Shown one piece after another: positions 26,727-34,827 of a DNA stretch of 64,000 bases. Made by a program: the position numbers and the translations under genes. The stretch's first letter is position 1, and every line of letters starts with the position of its first letter. Source of the stretch: Undibacterium paludis (GTDB lineage: Bacteria; Pseudomonadota; Gammaproteobacteria; Burkholderiales; Burkholderiaceae_D); NCBI RefSeq assembly GCF_022568815.1, contig NZ_JAKZHX010000003.1, positions 248,001 through 312,000 of the forward strand, given 5' to 3'. The notes under the pieces are model-generated. The model was not told where the DNA came from, did not search any database, and saw only the letters and a program-made list of their open reading frames with translations.

Positions 26727-28061
26727 TTAACGCAGGTTGACCAGGGTTTGCAAAACCTGATCCTGAGTTTTAATGGTCTGGGCATTCGCCTGGTAGACAC
26801 GTTGTGCAGTAATCATGTTCACGAGCTCACCGGTCAGGTCAGTATTGGAATCCTCTGTCGCGGACGATGTCAATGTCCCTAGGCTGCCGGAATTAGGCGG
26901 CCCAACCAGGGCATTACCTGAGGTTGCCGTTTCTATCCATTGATTATCGCCAGTCGGTTGCAAGCCATTCGGATTAGTGAAATTGGCCAGCACTACCTGT
27001 GCCAGTACAGCTGTCTTGCCGTTGGTATAGCTACCGACGATGGTGCCATCCTTGGCCGTATTGAACTTGGCCAGCTTGCCCGATGCATAACCATCCTGGG
27101 TATTCTTGCTGACACTGAAGTCTGAACCGAACTGGGTGGTACCGGTGAAATCGTATTTGATATCAACTGTCGTGTTAATCGGTGTCACTGCACCTGTACT
27201 GACCGGAACTGTCAACTTCATGGCCTTGGGGTCAGTTGCAGCAAACGGTGGTGTAGCAACCGTCAGCTTACCCAGATTGTCAAAACCAAGACGACCTATG
27301 GAATTGGTGGTCGCACCCGTACCATTGATCAACACTCCGTCAACAGTGGAAAAAACATCCCATTCAATCGTGGCTGGTGCGGTCGGGGGAGTAGCAACAT
27401 TGTCCACCTTCACGAAGAAAGATTGAATCACATGCGAATTACCCAGACTGTCAAATACAGCAATCGACGTCGAGCTGTTATATGTCGTTGGGTCCGTGGC
27501 GCTGAAAGCTGTCGGCGTGATGACGGGTGGTATCGTGACCGGAGTTTGTGTACCTGGCACCAGCTTGCGGGAATCAAGATTCATCACCGCATTGATGATA
27601 CCGGTCTGGGATGGCGCAATATCCGCCGTATTGATATTGATGGGCGCTGCCGCGCCGGTAGAAAGCACGCCAGCTGAATTGGCAACATAACCCGTCAATT
27701 GCGCACCCTGCGCATTGACGATATTGCCCAGCTTGTCGAGCTGGAACTGGCCGTTACGCGAATAGGTAATGGCGCCATTGGTCGACATGCGGAAGAAGCC
27801 ACCACCGTTGATGGCAATATCAAGCGGATTATTCGTGGTCGAGATATTCCCCTGGGTGAATTGCTGCACAACACCAGATACCTTGGTACCAATACCCACC
27901 GTGCTGCCAGAGGAGCCATTGAGTGAATTTGCATAGACATCGGCAAACTGCGCCTGACCTTGCTTGTAACCGACTGTGCTGGCATTGGAGATATTATTGC
28001 CAATGACGTCAAGTGACTTGGAGGCAGCATTCAGTCCACTCAATCCTTGTTGAAAACCCAT
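26727..28061 (-). CDS. flgE: flagellar hook protein FlgE
   Basis: FlgE is the main hook subunit, 444 residues here (enteric FlgE is about 400). The N-terminus FQQGLSGLNAASKSLDVIG and NNISNASTVGYKQGQ, the GNISTTNNPLDIAINGGGFF motif, a variable central region rich in Thr/Pro/Ala, and the C-terminus DLTGELVNMITAQRVYQAN with TIKTQDQVLQTLVNLR are all typical. FlgD, the hook cap that assembles it, is encoded just upstream. Confidence 0.96.
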   Translation of the reverse strand: MGFQQGLSGLNAASKSLDVIGNNISNASTVGYKQGQAQFADVYANSLNGSSGSTVGIGTKVSGVVQQFTQGNISTTNNPLDIAINGGGFFRMSTNGAITYSRNGQFQLDKLGNIVNAQGAQLTGYVANSAGVLSTGAAAPININTADIAPSQTGIINAVMNLDSRKLVPGTQTPVTIPPVITPTAFSATDPTTYNSSTSIAVFDSLGNSHVIQSFFVKVDNVATPPTAPATIEWDVFSTVDGVLINGTGATTNSIGRLGFDNLGKLTVATPPFAATDPKAMKLTVPVSTGAVTPINTTVDIKYDFTGTTQFGSDFSVSKNTQDGYASGKLAKFNTAKDGTIVGSYTNGKTAVLAQVVLANFTNPNGLQPTGDNQWIETATSGNALVGPPNSGSLGTLTSSATEDSNTDLTGELVNMITAQRVYQANAQTIKTQDQVLQTLVNLR

Positions 28062-28124
28062 GATATTTCTCCCTAACTTTGAATAATTCGTTTTTTACCG
28101 CTTGATACAGGATGACTCCAAGGA

Positions 28125-28793
28125 TCAATAAATTTGTCTTACATCACTCATACTGACATCACCGACATTGGCAAGACTGAGCTTCAGGCCCTGCGAACCG
28201 GAGGTGATACTCGACACCACACCAAATGCAAGACTGGTCGCATCCAGTTTCTTGTCACCAGAGCTGGCTGCGAATTCAAATTTGTACACGCCGTTGGCTG
28301 CCGTTGCACCCGCATCCGTCTTGCCGTCCCAGGTCAGGGTATTGACGCCCTGTGGCAATGCGCCCAGGCTGATTTTTCTGACGACGGCGCCAGAACTATC
28401 ACGTATTACGGCATCCACCTTGTCGGCAGCCTGCGGCAAATCCAGCGCATAGATGCCCTTACCATCCGTCACTGTCATGTTACTGCCTGGTGCAATCACA
28501 CCGTGACCTATCATATTGGCCGCCTGCAGATTCTGCCCTGTCTGGAAGCTGGCGTTCAAGGCTGTTACGGTCGCATTCAGTTTGTCGATGCCACTTACCG
28601 TTGACAACTGCGCCATCTGGCTGGTGACCTGGGCATTGTCCATGGGGTTGAGCGGGTCCTGATTCTTCAACTGCGTCACCAGCAAGGTCATGAAGCGATT
28701 TTGCGCATCCTCAGTCGAGGTTTTTGAAGTCTTGCTGCCGTTCATCGTCGCCAGCAGGGTTGGATCAACGGTGTCGGTTTGTATGGTAGTCAT
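28125..28793 (-). CDS. flgD: flagellar hook assembly (cap) protein FlgD
   Basis: FlgD caps the growing hook so that FlgE can polymerise. The 222-residue protein has the conserved N-terminal signature FMTLLVTQLKNQDPLNPMDNAQVTSQMAQ (only part quoted: QLKNQDPLNPMDN), and the C-terminal fibronectin/tudor-like beta region with WDGKTDAGATAANGVYKF. Typical length and position between flgC and flgE. Confidence 0.95.
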   Translation of the reverse strand: MTTIQTDTVDPTLLATMNGSKTSKTSTEDAQNRFMTLLVTQLKNQDPLNPMDNAQVTSQMAQLSTVSGIDKLNATVTALNASFQTGQNLQAANMIGHGVIAPGSNMTVTDGKGIYALDLPQAADKVDAVIRDSSGAVVRKISLGALPQGVNTLTWDGKTDAGATAANGVYKFEFAASSGDKKLDATSLAFGVVSSITSGSQGLKLSLANVGDVSMSDVRQIY

Positions 28794-28865
28794 TATCTAT
28801 TCCTCAATTCAGCTCTGGAATCAGCTTTAAAAATCAAGCACCAACCCAAGGCGTATCAGTCAAGC

Positions 28866-29270
28866 TTATTGCCCTAAGGTTAATGTTTTCAACAACATGG
28901 TTTTTGCCGAATTCATGACTTCAACATTGTTCTGGTAGGAGCGCGATGCTGAAATCATATTCACCATTTCCTCCACCACATTCACGTTCGGCATGGCCAC
29001 ATAGCCTTTTTCATCTGCCATGGGGTGCTTCGGGTCATACATCAGTTTAGGAGGATTGCTGTCTTCTACAACCTCATTTACCTTTACCGCCGTAGAAGCC
29101 GTACCAGCGACGGGCACGGCACTGAACACCACCTGCTTGGCCTTATAGGGCTGGCCGTCAGAGCTGGTAACACTGTCAGCATTGGCCAGATTGCTTGACA
29201 CCACGTTCAGGCGCTGCGACTGCGCACTCATGGCAGAACCGGCAACATTGAAAACATTAAAGAGTGACAT
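28866..29270 (-). CDS. flgC: flagellar proximal rod protein FlgC
   Basis: FlgC is a proximal rod protein of usual length (134 residues). The N-terminus has [20 protein letters not shown] and LANADS; the C-terminus has [20 protein letters not shown] and [13 protein letters not shown]. It lies 5 bp after flgB, as in nearly all proteobacteria. Confidence 0.96.
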   Translation of the reverse strand: MSLFNVFNVAGSAMSAQSQRLNVVSSNLANADSVTSSDGQPYKAKQVVFSAVPVAGTASTAVKVNEVVEDSNPPKLMYDPKHPMADEKGYVAMPNVNVVEEMVNMISASRSYQNNVEVMNSAKTMLLKTLTLGQ

Positions 29271-29275
29271 GACGA

Positions 29276-29680
29276 TTATCCTTGTATCGCTGCCAGCATA
29301 CCCTTGATCTGCATGTTGATCATGGTCAGGCTGGCCTCATAGCGCAGGGCATTATCGGTAAACTGATTGCGCTCCACATCCATATCCACCGTATTGCCAT
29401 CCACACTACCCTGCACGGTTGGCCGGTACTGCGGAGTAGTGCCGGCGACGCTACCTGGCGTATCAATATGCTGGACAGCAGTCTTGTTCAGTGGTGTTGG
29501 CGACTGGTTAACATTCTGGTGCAGGGCATTACTGAGAACGGAAGAAAAATCAATGTCCCTGGCCTTGTAGTTAGGTGTGTCGGCATTGGCAATATTCGAC
29601 GCCAGCAATTGCTGGCGCTGCCCCCGGACCGATAATGCAGTCTCGTGGAATCGGAAAAACTCATCTAATTTGCTGACCAT
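29276..29680 (-). CDS. flgB: flagellar proximal rod protein FlgB
   Basis: FlgB starts the rod. With ATG 29680, placed 6 bp after GAGGAG, it has 134 residues. Characteristic stretches are [20 protein letters not shown] and [13 protein letters not shown] at the N-terminus and [20 protein letters not shown] at the C-terminus. It is the first gene of the flgBCDEFGHIJKL operon and is divergent from flgA. The promoter should lie in 29681-29867, where I see no clear sigma-28 or sigma-54 consensus. Confidence 0.95.
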   Translation of the reverse strand: MVSKLDEFFRFHETALSVRGQRQQLLASNIANADTPNYKARDIDFSSVLSNALHQNVNQSPTPLNKTAVQHIDTPGSVAGTTPQYRPTVQGSVDGNTVDMDVERNQFTDNALRYEASLTMINMQIKGMLAAIQG

Positions 29681-29867
29681 CTTCATCTCCTCAGCCGCAG
29701 ATTCCTGGTTAAACTGCGCGCCATACGGTTTGCCATACCTTGCATACTATCCGCCGGCAGGCAAGTTTGATCAATCGAGAAGAACGGAAAAACCCTGCTT
29801 ATTCACGCATTCAAAAACGCCCCAAAATCCTAAAATGGAAGTCAGAACAGCGCAGGCAGGTAAGCAA

Positions 29868-30581
29868 ATGAAAACCCCAAGAATTCTCCGCAAGATATTG
29901 TCGGCATCAATAGTGCTCAGCCTGGCTGGTATCTGCCAGGCTGCACCATTCACCACACCGCAAGACATGGCCCAATTGCGCCAGCTTGCACTTGATTTTC
30001 TGACATTACAGGCAAGCGGCCAAAGCGGGCAGGTACAGGTAAGTGTCGGTGAAGTCGACAAGCGTCTTAACCTGCAAGCCTGCGAAAACCCCAGCCCCTC
30101 CCTGCCACCGGGCAGCAAACCCTGGGGCAAGGTAACCGTAGCCATACGCTGTACCGTCCCGACGCCATGGATGATCTACCTGCAGGCCAATGTGCAGGTA
30201 ACGGCAGAGTACTACGTGGCAGCGAATTCTCTTGCCCAAGGACAAATTTTGACGATGGCTGACCTGAGCAAGGTAAAAGGCGATATTTCAAAACTGCCTG
30301 CCGGTGTTATTACCAGTCCCGAGCAAGCCATAGGCAAGACCATACAGGTGTCAATACCGTCAGGCAGCGTCTTGCGTACCGATGCGCTCAAAAGCCCTGC
30401 AGTAATCCAACAAGGGCAGTCGGTACGGGTAGTCAGTTCCGGCCCTGGTTTCCAGGTGGCAACAGATGCCATTGCGCTCAATAACGCTGCAGATGGCCAG
30501 ATTGCCAAGGCCAAAACCAGCTCAGGACAAACTGTCAGCGGTGTGGCAAAAATTGGTGGGATCATAGAGATCGTCTATTAG
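29868..30581 (+). CDS. flgA: flagellar P-ring assembly chaperone FlgA
   Basis: FlgA is a periplasmic chaperone for FlgI. The 237-residue precursor has a signal peptide (ILSASIVLSLAGICQA) and a C-terminal SAF-like domain with LAQGQILTMADL, IGKTIQVSIPSGSVLRTDAL, the KSPAVIQQGQSVRVVS stretch, and GQTVSGVAKIGGIIEIVY at the end. ATG 29868 follows AGGTAAG. It is divergent from flgB and followed by flgM and flgN, a standard arrangement. Confidence 0.94.
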   Translation: MKTPRILRKILSASIVLSLAGICQAAPFTTPQDMAQLRQLALDFLTLQASGQSGQVQVSVGEVDKRLNLQACENPSPSLPPGSKPWGKVTVAIRCTVPTPWMIYLQANVQVTAEYYVAANSLAQGQILTMADLSKVKGDISKLPAGVITSPEQAIGKTIQVSIPSGSVLRTDALKSPAVIQQGQSVRVVSSGPGFQVATDAIALNNAADGQIAKAKTSSGQTVSGVAKIGGIIEIVY

Positions 30582-30674
30582 TATTCATTGCCGATAGAAA
30601 ATATTTTCCTGCAGATAAAGTTCAGCCTGTCATGCCAAGAGTTTAGAAGATGCAATATTTTTTTAAAGTAAGGT

Positions 30675-30701
30675 TAAAGTTTAAAATTACGCAGCCGATA
30701 A
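30675..30701 (+). promoter_or_regulatory. consensus sigma-28 (FliA) promoter of flgMN
   Basis: TAAAGTTT (30675-30682), an exact 11-bp spacer, then GCCGATAA (30694-30701): a full match to the FliA consensus. It lies 43 bp before the flgM start. It gives FlgM expression under the sigma factor it inhibits, the known feedback design. Confidence 0.95.
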
Positions 30702-30744
30702 GTTGGATGTAGATGTTTGTAATTCCCACACTGAGGGTATCGCT

Positions 30745-31050
30745 GTGAAAATTGATGACGCACTGAACAAGACTGCCGGGCTCCCAGTGAGCCCGCAGCA
30801 GGCGCGCACGGAAAAACCTGCGGAAACGCAAGTTCCTGTCGCAAATTCTTCGAAAGTACAGATTTCAACACTGTCCACACAGTTGCAAGCCTTGCAGAGT
30901 ACGCAGGCCAGCAACGCAGTGTTTGAAACGAAGAAGGTGGAAGAAATCAAGCTGGCCATTGCCGAAGGACGCTTTCAGGTGAACTCGGAAAAAGTCGCTG
31001 ATGGTCTTCTGGAAACAGTTAAAGATCTGCTCAACGCCAGAAAACGTTAA
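30745..31050 (+). CDS. flgM: anti-sigma-28 factor FlgM
   Basis: FlgM binds FliA and keeps late flagellar genes off until it is exported through the finished hook. GTG 30745 is chosen because GAGGG sits 7 bp upstream, giving 101 residues that begin MKIDDALNKT, a typical FlgM start. The C-terminal sigma-binding half shows KVEEIKLAIAEGRFQVNSEK and VADGLLETVKDLL. The N-terminal half is Pro/Ala-rich and probably disordered, as in known FlgM. flgN follows 1 bp later. Confidence 0.93.
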   Translation: MKIDDALNKTAGLPVSPQQARTEKPAETQVPVANSSKVQISTLSTQLQALQSTQASNAVFETKKVEEIKLAIAEGRFQVNSEKVADGLLETVKDLLNARKR

Positions 31051-31051
31051 C

Positions 31052-31540
31052 ATGAATGCAACAAGTACCGGACACGCCGCCATTGAACAATGCCTGAGGG
31101 AAGAAGTCACTACCATGACTTCACTCGCTGACCTGCTGAAAAAAGAGCAAGCTGCATTGATAGAAAGCGACGTCACCCAGCTCAATGACTACACCCAAAG
31201 CAAGGGGCAGCTCGTTGGCAAGATGTCCGAACTTGAAAAAATGCGTAATGGCTATCTGAATGTGCTTGGCTATAATGCCGATATTGAAGGCATGCAAGCC
31301 TATCTGCAGCAGGCAGGTAACGCACAGGAAGCCGCCAGGGCCTGGGATGCCCTGCTCCAGTTGTCACTACAGGCAAAAGAGGATAATCGCACCAATGGCT
31401 TGCTGATCAATCGTCGACTGTCGCAAAACCAGGCCACATTGAACGTCTTGCAGCAAAACAATCCTGCCGGATCAATGTACGGCCCGAATGGCCAGTCCAC
31501 CATCAAAAGCACGCCGGGTAAAGGCTATATTGCCACCTGA
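31052..31540 (+). CDS. flgN: flagellar export chaperone FlgN
   Basis: FlgN is the cytoplasmic chaperone for FlgK and FlgL. The 162-residue protein is nearly all helical with heptads: MTSLADLLKKEQAALIESDV, LVGKMSELEKMRNGYL, AWDALLQLSLQAKEDNRTNG and LLINRRLSQNQATLNVL are family-typical. It is translationally tight with flgM (one base between) and shares its sigma-28 promoter. The C-terminal tail (QSTIKSTPGKGYIAT) is flexible. Confidence 0.92.
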   Translation: MNATSTGHAAIEQCLREEVTTMTSLADLLKKEQAALIESDVTQLNDYTQSKGQLVGKMSELEKMRNGYLNVLGYNADIEGMQAYLQQAGNAQEAARAWDALLQLSLQAKEDNRTNGLLINRRLSQNQATLNVLQQNNPAGSMYGPNGQSTIKSTPGKGYIAT

Positions 31541-31654
31541 ACCACGCAGGCTGAACCAAGACCAAAGATCCCATACCTCCCGTTGCCCTGATATATAGTG
31601 CAATCACGCCAGCTTTATTCTTGCAGCAGGCAAACATCATTGCCATTTAAATAA

Positions 31655-32506
31655 TCATGGACCCACGACAGCTGCAGGCGAAGATGCTGGCGCTCCCACC
31701 GGTGCAGCAACAGAAGAAACAGATGAGCCAATCGGGTTTGTCGGTGCAATCGGCACCTCAACGACAGGTTCAGGCAGAACTGCCAGTATGGTGACAGAAA
31801 CCCTGCGGTTTCTGGCGCGGCCCTCAGGTGTTTCATTGTCACTGACAGGCAGTTTCGCACCCTGCCCCACTGCCGTGACGCGGAGCTCATCGACACCATT
31901 TTCCGTCAGCAAACGCGCCACGGTACTGGCCCTGACTGCGGACAATTCCCAGTTGGAAGGGAAGATTGAATTCTTGATAGGCAGATTATCAGTATGTCCC
32001 TCAACCTGAATGGCATGCGTATCTACCTTAAGAACGCCTGCGATTGCTTTCAACGCCTGTACAGAATCTACGTTCAGGCGTGCATCGCCAGGAGCAAACA
32101 GCAGGCTGGCATTAATTTCTATGGTGATACCGCGGCTGGTCTGTGTGACCTTGACCTTGCCTTCACGAACCAGGGGTTCCAGCACAGTCAGAATATCCTT
32201 GGCCATGGTTGTCATCTGCGCCCGCTCCTTGCGCAAACCTTCACTGTTACGCGCCCTGACCAGCGGTAAAGGGTCCAGCTTTATCAGTTGATCATTTTGC
32301 GCATCCACCGGCTTTGGTTGCACAGTCATGACTTTGCCAAAGGCGCCGGTCAGCGAATTTGACAGGACACGATACTTGCCCTCATTCAGGGATGAAATCG
32401 CATACATGACGACAAAGAAGGCAAACAGCAGGGTAATAAAATCCGCGTAAGAAACCAGCCATCTTTCATGGTTTTCGTGTTCTTCGTGGAATTTTTTTCT
32501 TGCCAT
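31655..32506 (-). CDS. motD: flagellar motor stator protein, MotB/MotD type
   Basis: A 283-residue stator B subunit that anchors the ion channel to peptidoglycan. The short cytoplasmic N-terminus (ARKKFHEEHENHERW) is followed by one membrane helix with the proton-carrying Asp in YADFITLLFAFFVVMYA. A plug region comes next, then an OmpA/MotB peptidoglycan-binding domain (VEGHTDNLPI, NWELSAVRASTVAR, GRARNRRVSV). The C-terminus is a Pro/Ala/Val tail. Position after fliA and motC matches the MotCD set of Pseudomonas and betaproteobacteria. It pairs with the gene 19 bp upstream. Confidence 0.92.
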   Translation of the reverse strand: MARKKFHEEHENHERWLVSYADFITLLFAFFVVMYAISSLNEGKYRVLSNSLTGAFGKVMTVQPKPVDAQNDQLIKLDPLPLVRARNSEGLRKERAQMTTMAKDILTVLEPLVREGKVKVTQTSRGITIEINASLLFAPGDARLNVDSVQALKAIAGVLKVDTHAIQVEGHTDNLPIKNSIFPSNWELSAVRASTVARLLTENGVDELRVTAVGQGAKLPVSDNETPEGRARNRRVSVTILAVLPEPVVEVPIAPTNPIGSSVSSVAAPVGAPASSPAAVVGP

Positions 32507-32525
32507 GGTTGATTGCCTCAGAAAA

Positions 32526-33266
32526 TCACTTCCGGTGATCGGTCAGTCTTTCTTCCACCACACGCGGACTGTCACCCAGGGCAATGCTGTAAAAAATATC
32601 TGACAGCATTTCACGACGCGTGACTTCACGCCCTATGATTTCTTTCAATTTATTACTTACTGGCAAAAACAGCAAATTGGCCATGCCCACACCATAGATG
32701 GTGGCAACAAAGGCAACGGCAATACCACCGCCAAGCTTGGACGGGTCGCTCAGATTTTCCATCACATGGATCAAGCCCAGGACGGCGCCCAAGATGCCTA
32801 TGGTAGGCGAATAGCCGCCTGCCGCTTCCCAGATTTTGGCTGCCTGGCGCTGCTCCATTTCGTAGAGGGAAATATCAACATCAAGGATGTCTTTCAGGCG
32901 TATCGGGTCTATGCCATCGATGACCAGGCGCAAGCCCTTGCCGATGAAGGGATCGCTTGAAGCATTCATATAGCGCTCCAGACTCAGGAAGCCCTCACGC
33001 CGGGCAACCACGCTCCAGACCAGGGCATCCTCCACATTCTTTTTGCTGTTGTCCGGCGGCTCTGACACGACCCAGCGCAACATACGCACGCCGCGACGGA
33101 AAGTCTGCAAACGGCTTTGCAGCAAGACCGCACCAAGGGTGCCGATAAAGACAATCACAAATGCCGCCGGTTGCACCAGTGAAGACAGGCGCCCTCCCTC
33201 GATAACCTGTCCGGCGAGTATGCCCACCACCACAAGAATTAATCCGACTATGCTAGCCCAGTCCAC
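32526..33266 (-). CDS. motC: flagellar motor stator protein, MotA/MotC type
   Basis: A 246-residue stator A subunit with four membrane helices. N-terminus MDWASIVGLILVVVGILAGQ, EGGRLSSLVQPAAFVIVFIGTLGAV (part of helix two) and the late pair of helices around GGYSPTIGILGAVLGLIHVM and GIAVAFVATIYGVGMANLLFLP match MotA/MotC. It should form the proton channel with MotD and contact FliG. The GTG start at 33266 follows GGGAGAAGG and overlaps the end of fliA by 19 bp, so translation is likely coupled. Confidence 0.93.
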   Translation of the reverse strand: MDWASIVGLILVVVGILAGQVIEGGRLSSLVQPAAFVIVFIGTLGAVLLQSRLQTFRRGVRMLRWVVSEPPDNSKKNVEDALVWSVVARREGFLSLERYMNASSDPFIGKGLRLVIDGIDPIRLKDILDVDISLYEMEQRQAAKIWEAAGGYSPTIGILGAVLGLIHVMENLSDPSKLGGGIAVAFVATIYGVGMANLLFLPVSNKLKEIIGREVTRREMLSDIFYSIALGDSPRVVEERLTDHRK

Positions 33267-33979
33267 GCCTTCTCCCTTAAGTAAGCCCTGAGCCTGGCCA
33301 CTGCCTGACTATGCAGTTGTGACACCCGTGATTCCGACACGCCCATCACGGCACCGATTTCCTTCAGGTTCAACTCCTGCTCGTAGTACAGACCCATCAG
33401 CAGTTTTTCCCGCTCAGGCAAGCTGTCGATGGCGCCGATGACCGCATCACGGAAGTCATCATTCAGCAAGTCCTGCAGCGGATCGCCTGACAGGTCAGAG
33501 CAATAATGATCAAGGAAATGCTCCTTGGTGTCGGCATCATGAAAATCTTCGTAGTACACGAGTTGATGCCCGCCGCTGTCGGTCAGCATTTCCTGATACT
33601 CTTCCAGGCTCAGTTTCAGTGATTTGGCGACTTCGGTTTCGGATGGCGGCCGTCCCAGCTTTTGCTGGAGTACATTCATCGCATTCTCTATCTTGCGCAT
33701 GTTCTGGCGTACACCACGTGGCAACCAGTCGCTGCTGCGCAATTCATCGAGCATGGCCCCGCGTATGCGCTGTACGGCATAGGTTTCAAACTGCGCGCCA
33801 TGTGTATCTTCGTAGCGGTTAACGGCATCCAGCAGGCCTATCATGCCGGCCTGTACAAGATCGTCCACCTCCACACTCGGGGGCAGGCGCGCCTTCAACT
33901 GGTAAGCCAGACGCTTGACCAGTGGCGCATGCTCCCTTAGCAGGAAGTTTTTATCTGATTTTCCGCTTGCGGTGTACAT
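33248..33979 (-). CDS. fliA: RNA polymerase sigma-28 factor FliA
   Basis: FliA directs transcription of late flagellar genes. The 243-residue protein has sigma-70 regions 2 (EHAPLVKRLAYQLKARLP and VDDLVQAGMIGLLDAVNRYE with FETYAVQRIRGAMLDELR), 3 and 4 (LPEREKLLMGLYYEQELNLKEIG and VSESRVSQLHSQAVARLR). Its inhibitor flgM and two target promoters are in this window. It lies between flhG and the stator genes, 5 bp after flhG. Confidence 0.96.
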   Translation of the reverse strand: MYTASGKSDKNFLLREHAPLVKRLAYQLKARLPPSVEVDDLVQAGMIGLLDAVNRYEDTHGAQFETYAVQRIRGAMLDELRSSDWLPRGVRQNMRKIENAMNVLQQKLGRPPSETEVAKSLKLSLEEYQEMLTDSGGHQLVYYEDFHDADTKEHFLDHYCSDLSGDPLQDLLNDDFRDAVIGAIDSLPEREKLLMGLYYEQELNLKEIGAVMGVSESRVSQLHSQAVARLRAYLREKAWTGLA

Positions 33980-33984
33980 GGTGA

Positions 33985-34827
33985 TTACATTCCGAGACTG
34001 ACACCCAGCTCAGGGACTCCCTCTGCACACAAGGTGGAACGTGCCGTCATCGCCAAATGCTCTGCCAGCCGCGAAAATGCCAGCGAAGCAAGTGCCTTGG
34101 GAAAAGCATCAATCACAGAACGTCCCAAATGTGCCGCCTTTCTCACATGCTCATCTTCCGGCACATGGCCGACGTAGTGCAGTGGCACTGCCAGGTAACG
34201 GCGTGCCGCCTGCGCCATATTCGTATAAATCAATCTCGCCTCTTTTTCCGATGCACCGGACACCAAAATACCATAACCCCGCCTGCCTACACGATTGCTG
34301 ACACGTTTGATCAAGCCATATGCCGCCTTGATCATGTCAGGATCAGCCGACACCTGTATCACCAGCTCGCTGTCATCAAGTGTCGCCAGCGGGAAAGCAT
34401 CATCCGCACTGATCTCACTGTCAACCATCACCAGGTCCACCTTGTTCGCGGCCACATCAAACACCCGCGACAACTGCCGGGCGCTTTCTTGCGGCAGTTT
34501 TGCCGAAGCCCAGGCATGGCGCGACAGCATGGTCACAGACAGGCCAGCGGCCACCAATTTGACCGCTTCCTTCATTGTACGCTGTTGTCTCGCTACATCC
34601 AATAAGGTCTCGTCATGACTGGCATTGAGCCAGGCGCCTACGCTGTTCTCTGAAGCCCGGGCATCCACCATCAGGACCTGATTGCCCTGGCGTGCCAGTG
34701 ACACCCCCAGATTCACCAGCATGCCGCTCTTTTCATCTTCCCGCAATGCTGACAAAAAGGTAAATACCCGTGGTTTTGGCCCGGCCAACAGGCGACGTAA
34801 ACCTTCTGCCTGATCAAAACTAGCCAA
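33985..34827 (-). CDS. flhG: MinD/ParA-like flagellar number regulator FlhG (FleN), degenerate P-loop
   Basis: FlhG limits flagellar number and works with FlhF. The TTG start at 34827 follows GGTGAGGAGG and overlaps flhF by 8 bp, giving 280 residues that begin MASFDQAEGLRRLL, a FlhG-type N-terminus (DQAxGLR, the FlhF-activating motif). The fold is MinD-like (QGNQVLMVDARAS, DLVMVDSEIS, VSADPDMIKAAYGLIK). The deviant Walker A (KGGxGKT) is replaced by LREDEKS at residues 28-34: Lys33-Ser34 of the GKT end remain, but the signature Lys and glycines are gone. ATP binding may therefore be lost or altered. Confidence 0.88.
   Translation of the reverse strand: MASFDQAEGLRRLLAGPKPRVFTFLSALREDEKSGMLVNLGVSLARQGNQVLMVDARASENSVGAWLNASHDETLLDVARQQRTMKEAVKLVAAGLSVTMLSRHAWASAKLPQESARQLSRVFDVAANKVDLVMVDSEISADDAFPLATLDDSELVIQVSADPDMIKAAYGLIKRVSNRVGRRGYGILVSGASEKEARLIYTNMAQAARRYLAVPLHYVGHVPEDEHVRKAAHLGRSVIDAFPKALASLAFSRLAEHLAMTARSTLCAEGVPELGVSLGM

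Noticed and set aside
29681..29867. Sigma-54 or FlhDC-type promoter for flgB
   Set aside because: I looked for GG-N10-GC and FlhDC boxes on the minus strand and saw no convincing match.
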